DNA of 24,143 nucleotides from Azolla pinnata (lineage: Eukaryota > Streptophyta > Polypodiopsida > Salviniales > Salviniaceae), in the NCBI GenBank assembly GCA_037176905.1, contig JBBBWG010001682.1, positions 3,118-27,260 of the forward strand. Direction: 5' to 3'. The notes below the pieces were generated by a model. It searched no databases. It saw nothing but the letters and a program-made list of their open reading frames with translations, and was not told the origin of the DNA. This document shows, piece after piece, positions 20,144 to 24,143 of this stretch. The translations under genes and the position numbers were made by a program. Numbering within the stretch: position 1 is the first letter of the stretch; every line of letters begins with the position of its first letter.

Positions 20144-23100
20144 CGCTTCGTGAGATTAGAAAGGGTTTAGAAATCGAGCTTAGAAGTCGAAAGAATGGTT
20201 AGGGCTTGATAGTAAAAAGGCGACTCATAAATTACAGTCCCCTTTAGATTACACCCTATTTTCTGGGAATTCAACTCACACACACACACACACACACTCT
20301 CTCTCTCTCTCATTGTAATCTCAAAATTCTTGTACCATTTCCCCCTCTGTTTTATGGAAATTTTCGATGTAAATATTCTTCATTTAAGGGATTCCAAAAC
20401 ATGCTAAAAACTGTGTTTTGTGTTCCTTATAATTTTTATTATTTTTTATTTGATTATTAGGTTCGCTGGGTTTTCTGATTCTGGCTTGTAAATAAACTGC
20501 AGGGCGGTTCTGGTTAAAGCTCTGTTTCTATGTTTTCTCTGAGGCGTTTTAGGGTTCTGTATGTAGTTGCATTTAGTTCAATGTGTTTTTTTGGAAACAA
20601 GATACAGTTCTGTATCAATAAAACATAAAAAGTTACAAGGAAATTTTGTATCATATAGTCATCAGACCGATCAGAATAGAACCGGAATGCTTATATCCAT
20701 GAATTGCCTTAGTGTCCATCATGTAGCTGTTCATATACTTGGTGTTGGGAATAAGAAACTTGGAGCTTTATAATTCCAGACTAAGCTACCCTATGAACAT
20801 TCATAAATATAGATGTTGTCCCAAATACTTTGGAACATACTCTGTTGCTTTCTACATCGTTCTGAAGCTCCTTCAATGTTTTAAGATACATAGCCAAATT
20901 TTAATGATGTCTTGTTCTTTATTTCTACTGTATTTCATCCTGGAAGTTATTCAATCTCAATCTTCTCCAATTTTCATATTATCTATTCTTTACTATCACA
21001 TTATTTTAATGTATTTTCTGTTTCTTTTAGACTCGTTGGATTTCTCTCAGTGCTAGAAACCATAACATAACTGAGGTGCAGATTTTCAGAAAATGTGGCA
21101 AGCTGCACGTTCCCGGTGGCTGCGGCCAACAGAGATTTATGATATCCTCATCAATAGTCATGCATTCTCAATTAACAAGGAACCGCTAAACTTGCCTCCA
21201 AGTAAGATCTCTTCATATCCAACCCAAGTAGTCAATTGTGTAGAATTTGACAGTGTTGGAAAGCCATTTAGAGAACGTTTATGAAATTCTCAGTGTTTAT
21301 GTCTCTTTGATTATGTGCTAAGTTTGTTGCTAGATGGAGAGATTGGGGCTGGTTGGAGTAGGCTTGGTTGCCAATGCTCTATTGATGTAGATCCAATATC
21401 TTAAACTGACAAGATATTAATGCATCTTACATTTCCAAGTTGCATAGTTGTCTTGTTCTAGCTCCTCCTTTGGGAGTGTGTTGCTCATCTTTGTATTCAT
21501 ATTGTCAAAGTGAAGTGATTACTGCTATTCTCTTCTTGATAATTACACTCTCTTGTCTTGAGCAAAACCGTAGTGGGTAACTGCAAATTTGAACTTGGAA
21601 TTTCAAAACGCTCACATAGCTAGTTGAATGGATTTAATGGGGGATTCGTCAACTCTTATCCATTGACATCATGTAAAGAAAACAGATTCACGTCAGTCAA
21701 ATATGTGTGTTTGTGAGTGAGTTTGTCAAATTAAGTATGATAAAATAGAATAAACAAAAGAGGGATGAAAGAAGTTGATGAGCTAGATGTAGAGGAAAAG
21801 AGTATATATTACTGAAACATCATCATATACAAGTCCATGGAAATACAACATAAAATGTGGTTGGTAGGATCTGATCATAAATGCTCTTATGAAAAATAGC
21901 TAGTGTATTTGTTGAGAATCAGGCTCAACATGTGTGAACATATGCTTGTGGAGACAAGCACAAGTGTGTGTTAAATAGACCTACATCTAATTAGTAGTCT
22001 AGTTGTTTGTGTCGTTATCAGAATATTAATGTATAGAAAGATGGTTTTCCAAAGACTATTTAGAGTTCGTCTGTCTCACCATTCTTTTATGGATTGTTGG
22101 TTCTATGGGATGCTCACTGTGAATCGAATGACATCAATGTATCTCTCAAATTCTTCCCTTATCAATTGAGTATATTAAATGCTGGTCTCTGCGCTTTAGA
22201 GTTGTTACATTGCCTTTGAAGGTGGCACATTGGTGCTGTTCAACCGGAAGTTACTGCGTAATTTTCGGAAAGATGGCCATCCATGGCGTAAGAAAAAGGA
22301 CAACAGAACTGTCAAGGAAGCACACGAACATCTCAAGGTAAAGTTTCTGATGTCTTTGTAGGCATTTTCTAGTATTTGTTAATGATGATCCAGCATTTTC
22401 ATACCCCAGAATTGGATCAAAACTGTTAGGGTTTGCAAAGACTCAATCCATGTCAAGTATTGATCAGGAGTACCATATCTCTTCATAAGCAGACCTGTGA
22501 ATACAGTACAAAAACAATGTAAAATACTACATTACCTGATCAGGGGTGAACAAACCTTTCTTCTAGCAATACATTATGATAATGATGCAAAACCATTAAC
22601 CTCACTAAAACGATTACGTGGAAACGGCAACTGTACATGTTTTGGGACTACAAACAATCATAGAAGAGAGCATACTTATTTGTGTGGGTAGTGTAAGAAA
22701 CATGGGTTGCTTGGAAGGATGGAATCCAATCGAGCAGGTGAATCGTATTTTCAGTTGTCTGAGTCATCCATGATTCATTATCAAAAATTAAAATAATTAC
22801 TGGAGAATAGAGGATTAAAGCTTCTGCATGCTGAACTTTATTCTATCTTTGAAATTTACTTTTCTGAATAAGGTAAAGTGACTACCATACAAAATTGATC
22901 AGGTCGGGAGTGAGGAAAAAATACATGTTTACTATGCTCATGGTGAGGAAGGTGTATCAAACCTACAGCGCAGGGCCTATTGGCTGCTCGACAAGTTAGC
23001 ATTTCATCATTTTTTATTTCTTCTTTATACTTTTCTGTATGGTAATTCAAGTTTGATGAGGCAAGTTTGGGTCTTTTGTAGGACACTGGAACATATTGTC

Positions 23101-23561
23101 CTTGTCCATTACTTAGAAGTTACAGAGGTATGTATTTCTAAAGTTTTAAACAGATTCTTTGGCATGTAGATGGCTGGAGTTTTTCTTGAGAAAACCCATT
23201 TTCAACAAGATGATTCTTGTGTGTACAGAGTATGAAGAACAACACACAATCTAACATTTTACCAAGTATGCAACCTGAACTGCAAGTACCACAATATCCT
23301 TCTTCGAGTTCATTTGATTCTCCTGTGAATTCTGCAATTCCAGGAAGAAGAATGCCGTTGGATTTCAATGATTTCACTTCACATGAGAGTGATGACTTCG
23401 ATGATAAGTTTTCCTTTGATGATTTTGAATCTGCTCAACCAATGATTCCAGAGCAAAGACACTGGGAATCAGGGGGTATCTCTACTGATTATCAAATGCA
23501 GTTTATTGATGATGGGATGTTCAACTCACAAACATACATGCAATGTCCAATCGAAATTCAG
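20033..23561 (+). CDS. CAMTA-type calmodulin-binding transcription activator, 5' part with complete CG-1 domain
   Basis: Exons: 20033-20066, 21082-21201, 22222-22337, 22903-22994, 23082-23127, 23229-23561 (741 nt, 247 residues so far). The last ends in a donor (ATTCAG|GTATTT), so the gene continues past the window. The CG-1 DNA-binding domain spans about 14-145: RSRWLRPTEIYDIL, GTLVLFNRKLLRNFRKDGHP, WRKKKDNRTVKEAHEHLK, VYYAHGEEG, RRAYWLLDK and HIVLVHYLEV. The wording around EAHEHLKVGSEEKIHVYYAHGE is closest, from memory, to the Arabidopsis CAMTA5/6 clade. The family acts in the nucleus on CGCG-type sites and is controlled by calcium/calmodulin; the TIG, ankyrin and IQ parts would lie outside this window. 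The sixth exon is a Ser- and Asp/Phe-rich linker. The first exon is the weakest point: its phase fits exactly, giving DFQKMWQAARSRWL, but copy 1 at 19890 would serve equally. Confidence 0.88.
20067..21081 (+). other. CAMTA intron 1
   Basis: A 1,015-bp T-rich intron from CAG|GTGCCT to GGTGCAG|ATTTTC. It includes the right end of the duplicated unit and a compound CA/CT microsatellite. Two open frames near 20567-21056 have hydrophobic composition typical of T-rich intron sequence and no family resemblance. Confidence 0.7.
20276..20311. repeat. Compound (CA)n(CT)n microsatellite in CAMTA intron 1
   Basis: About ten CA units run directly into about seven CT units. It lies 210 bp downstream of the copy-2 donor. 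No function is assigned; it is probably polymorphic. Confidence 0.9.
21202..22221 (+). other. CAMTA intron 2
   Basis: A 1,020-bp intron interrupting the Ser codon of PPS-GTLVLF (A|GT). The donor is CCAA|GTAAGA and the acceptor TTTGAAG|GTGGC; the latter is an unusual AAG acceptor but is fixed by the conserved protein sequence on both sides. Nothing else is recognised inside. Confidence 0.8.
22338..22902 (+). other. CAMTA intron 3
   Basis: A 565-bp intron from CTCAAG|GTAAAG to TGATCAG|GTCGGG, phase 0, between HEHLK and VGSEE. An internal open frame (22497-22691) has no convincing family match. Confidence 0.85.
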
Positions 23562-24143
23562 GTATTTAAAGTTTCAAATCCCCCTCCACACCCCCCCCAC
23601 CCCAAAGAAAAAGGATTGGCTTAATTTGAGCTACGAAAACATTATATAAATGTTATATTTTTGGATCTTGCAAATGATTACATTTCATTCTAACATTTTT
23701 TAGAATATTGTTATCGCTCATGAACTTCATTGGCGAATATCAACATACAACAGATGCTAATGTTAGTTGAGTTGCGACATCAAATCTATTCATTTTGTGT
23801 ATCCATTACATTCCAGTCCTAAAAAAAAGGAACTAATTAGAACTCTGAAAATATGAACACATAATTTTAAATTCATGAAAACCACGGGTGCTATTTGTGA
23901 AATCCTTCTACATATGCATGTATGATTCATCATCGTGGTGACCTGCAACTTTGACTTTTTCCCATTCTTTCATCTTGATCTTTGATGATAGCTACACCAC
24001 GATCAAAGATCAATTGAACCTCCAATATGTCTTCCAATCCCCATTGAACCTCCAATATGTCTTCCAATGACTTTCTTAGTTTTATGATCTCAATTATTTG
24101 TTTCATAGCTATGTGGGGCATGAAATATGATGAACTTTGATTT
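23562..24143 (+). other. CAMTA intron 6, continuing beyond the window
   Basis: At least 582 bp of AT-rich sequence after the donor at 23562. I see no acceptor followed by a CAMTA-like frame before the window ends. It contains a C/A-rich run (23579-23605) and a 30-bp-period direct repeat near 24013-24068. Confidence 0.7.
24013..24068. repeat. Two-copy direct repeat, 26-bp unit, 30-bp period
   Basis: The same 26-bp word (starting ATTGAACCTCC and ending CTTCCAAT) occurs at 24013-24038 and 24043-24068, separated by four bases. It is identical between copies, so it is a recent small tandem duplication inside the CAMTA intron. Confidence 0.9.

Noticed and set aside
22497..22691. A Cys-rich frame ending in CTCFGTTNNHRREHTYLCG, considered as a retroviral-type zinc knuckle
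   Set aside because: The spacing does not fit CX2CX4HX4C, and the frame lies wholly inside CAMTA intron 3 with no other retroelement parts nearby.

Overview
This window is nuclear DNA from a land plant, most likely a seed plant and probably an angiosperm. The reasons are GT-AG introns from 75 bp to about 3 kb, AT-rich non-coding DNA with many trinucleotide and dinucleotide microsatellites, and four gene models that match plant families. The species cannot be told from the sequence. No prokaryotic operons, CRISPR arrays, rRNA or tRNA genes were seen. I rebuilt the gene models by hand, joining open frames at splice sites that keep both the reading frame and the family alignment.

Layout, left to right. 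(1) 200-2476, plus strand: a two-exon GATA zinc-finger transcription factor of plant subfamily I (A). Its predicted 633 residues are long for the family because of Ser, Asn, Glu and Lys/Arg tracts encoded by microsatellite-like DNA. (2) 5021-8552, minus strand: a three-exon TMEM14/FAX (fatty acid export) membrane protein of 119 residues, with an intron of 2,967 bp. (3) 9929-16198, minus strand: a 15-exon GH47 alpha-mannosidase-like gene of 580 residues, the plant MNS5/EDEM type used in ER-associated degradation of misfolded glycoproteins. (4) About 20033 to beyond the right edge, plus strand: the 5' part of a CAMTA (calmodulin-binding transcription activator) gene with a complete CG-1 DNA-binding domain, closest by eye to the CAMTA5/6 clade.

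GATA and FAX are convergent, FAX and MNS5 are in tandem on the minus strand, and MNS5 and CAMTA are divergent across about 3.7 kb. I see no sign that the four form a functional cluster; they look like ordinary neighbours: two nuclear regulators, one ER quality-control enzyme and one small lipid-transport-type membrane protein.

The most notable signals lie at gene starts. The first coding exon of CAMTA sits in a 143-bp exact-period tandem duplication; both copies keep an ATG, the same reading phase and a splice donor, so two alternative first exons are possible. The large FAX intron holds a 40-bp mini-copy of the two ends of exon 1 (the same ATGCATGATTT start and the same CTTCAAACAG|GT donor, in the same phase), which could act as an alternative first exon. 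The GATA intron has a three-copy diverged TCGA-rich repeat, and a GC-rich imperfect repeat crosses the GATA stop codon. I did not recognise an unknown multi-gene system.
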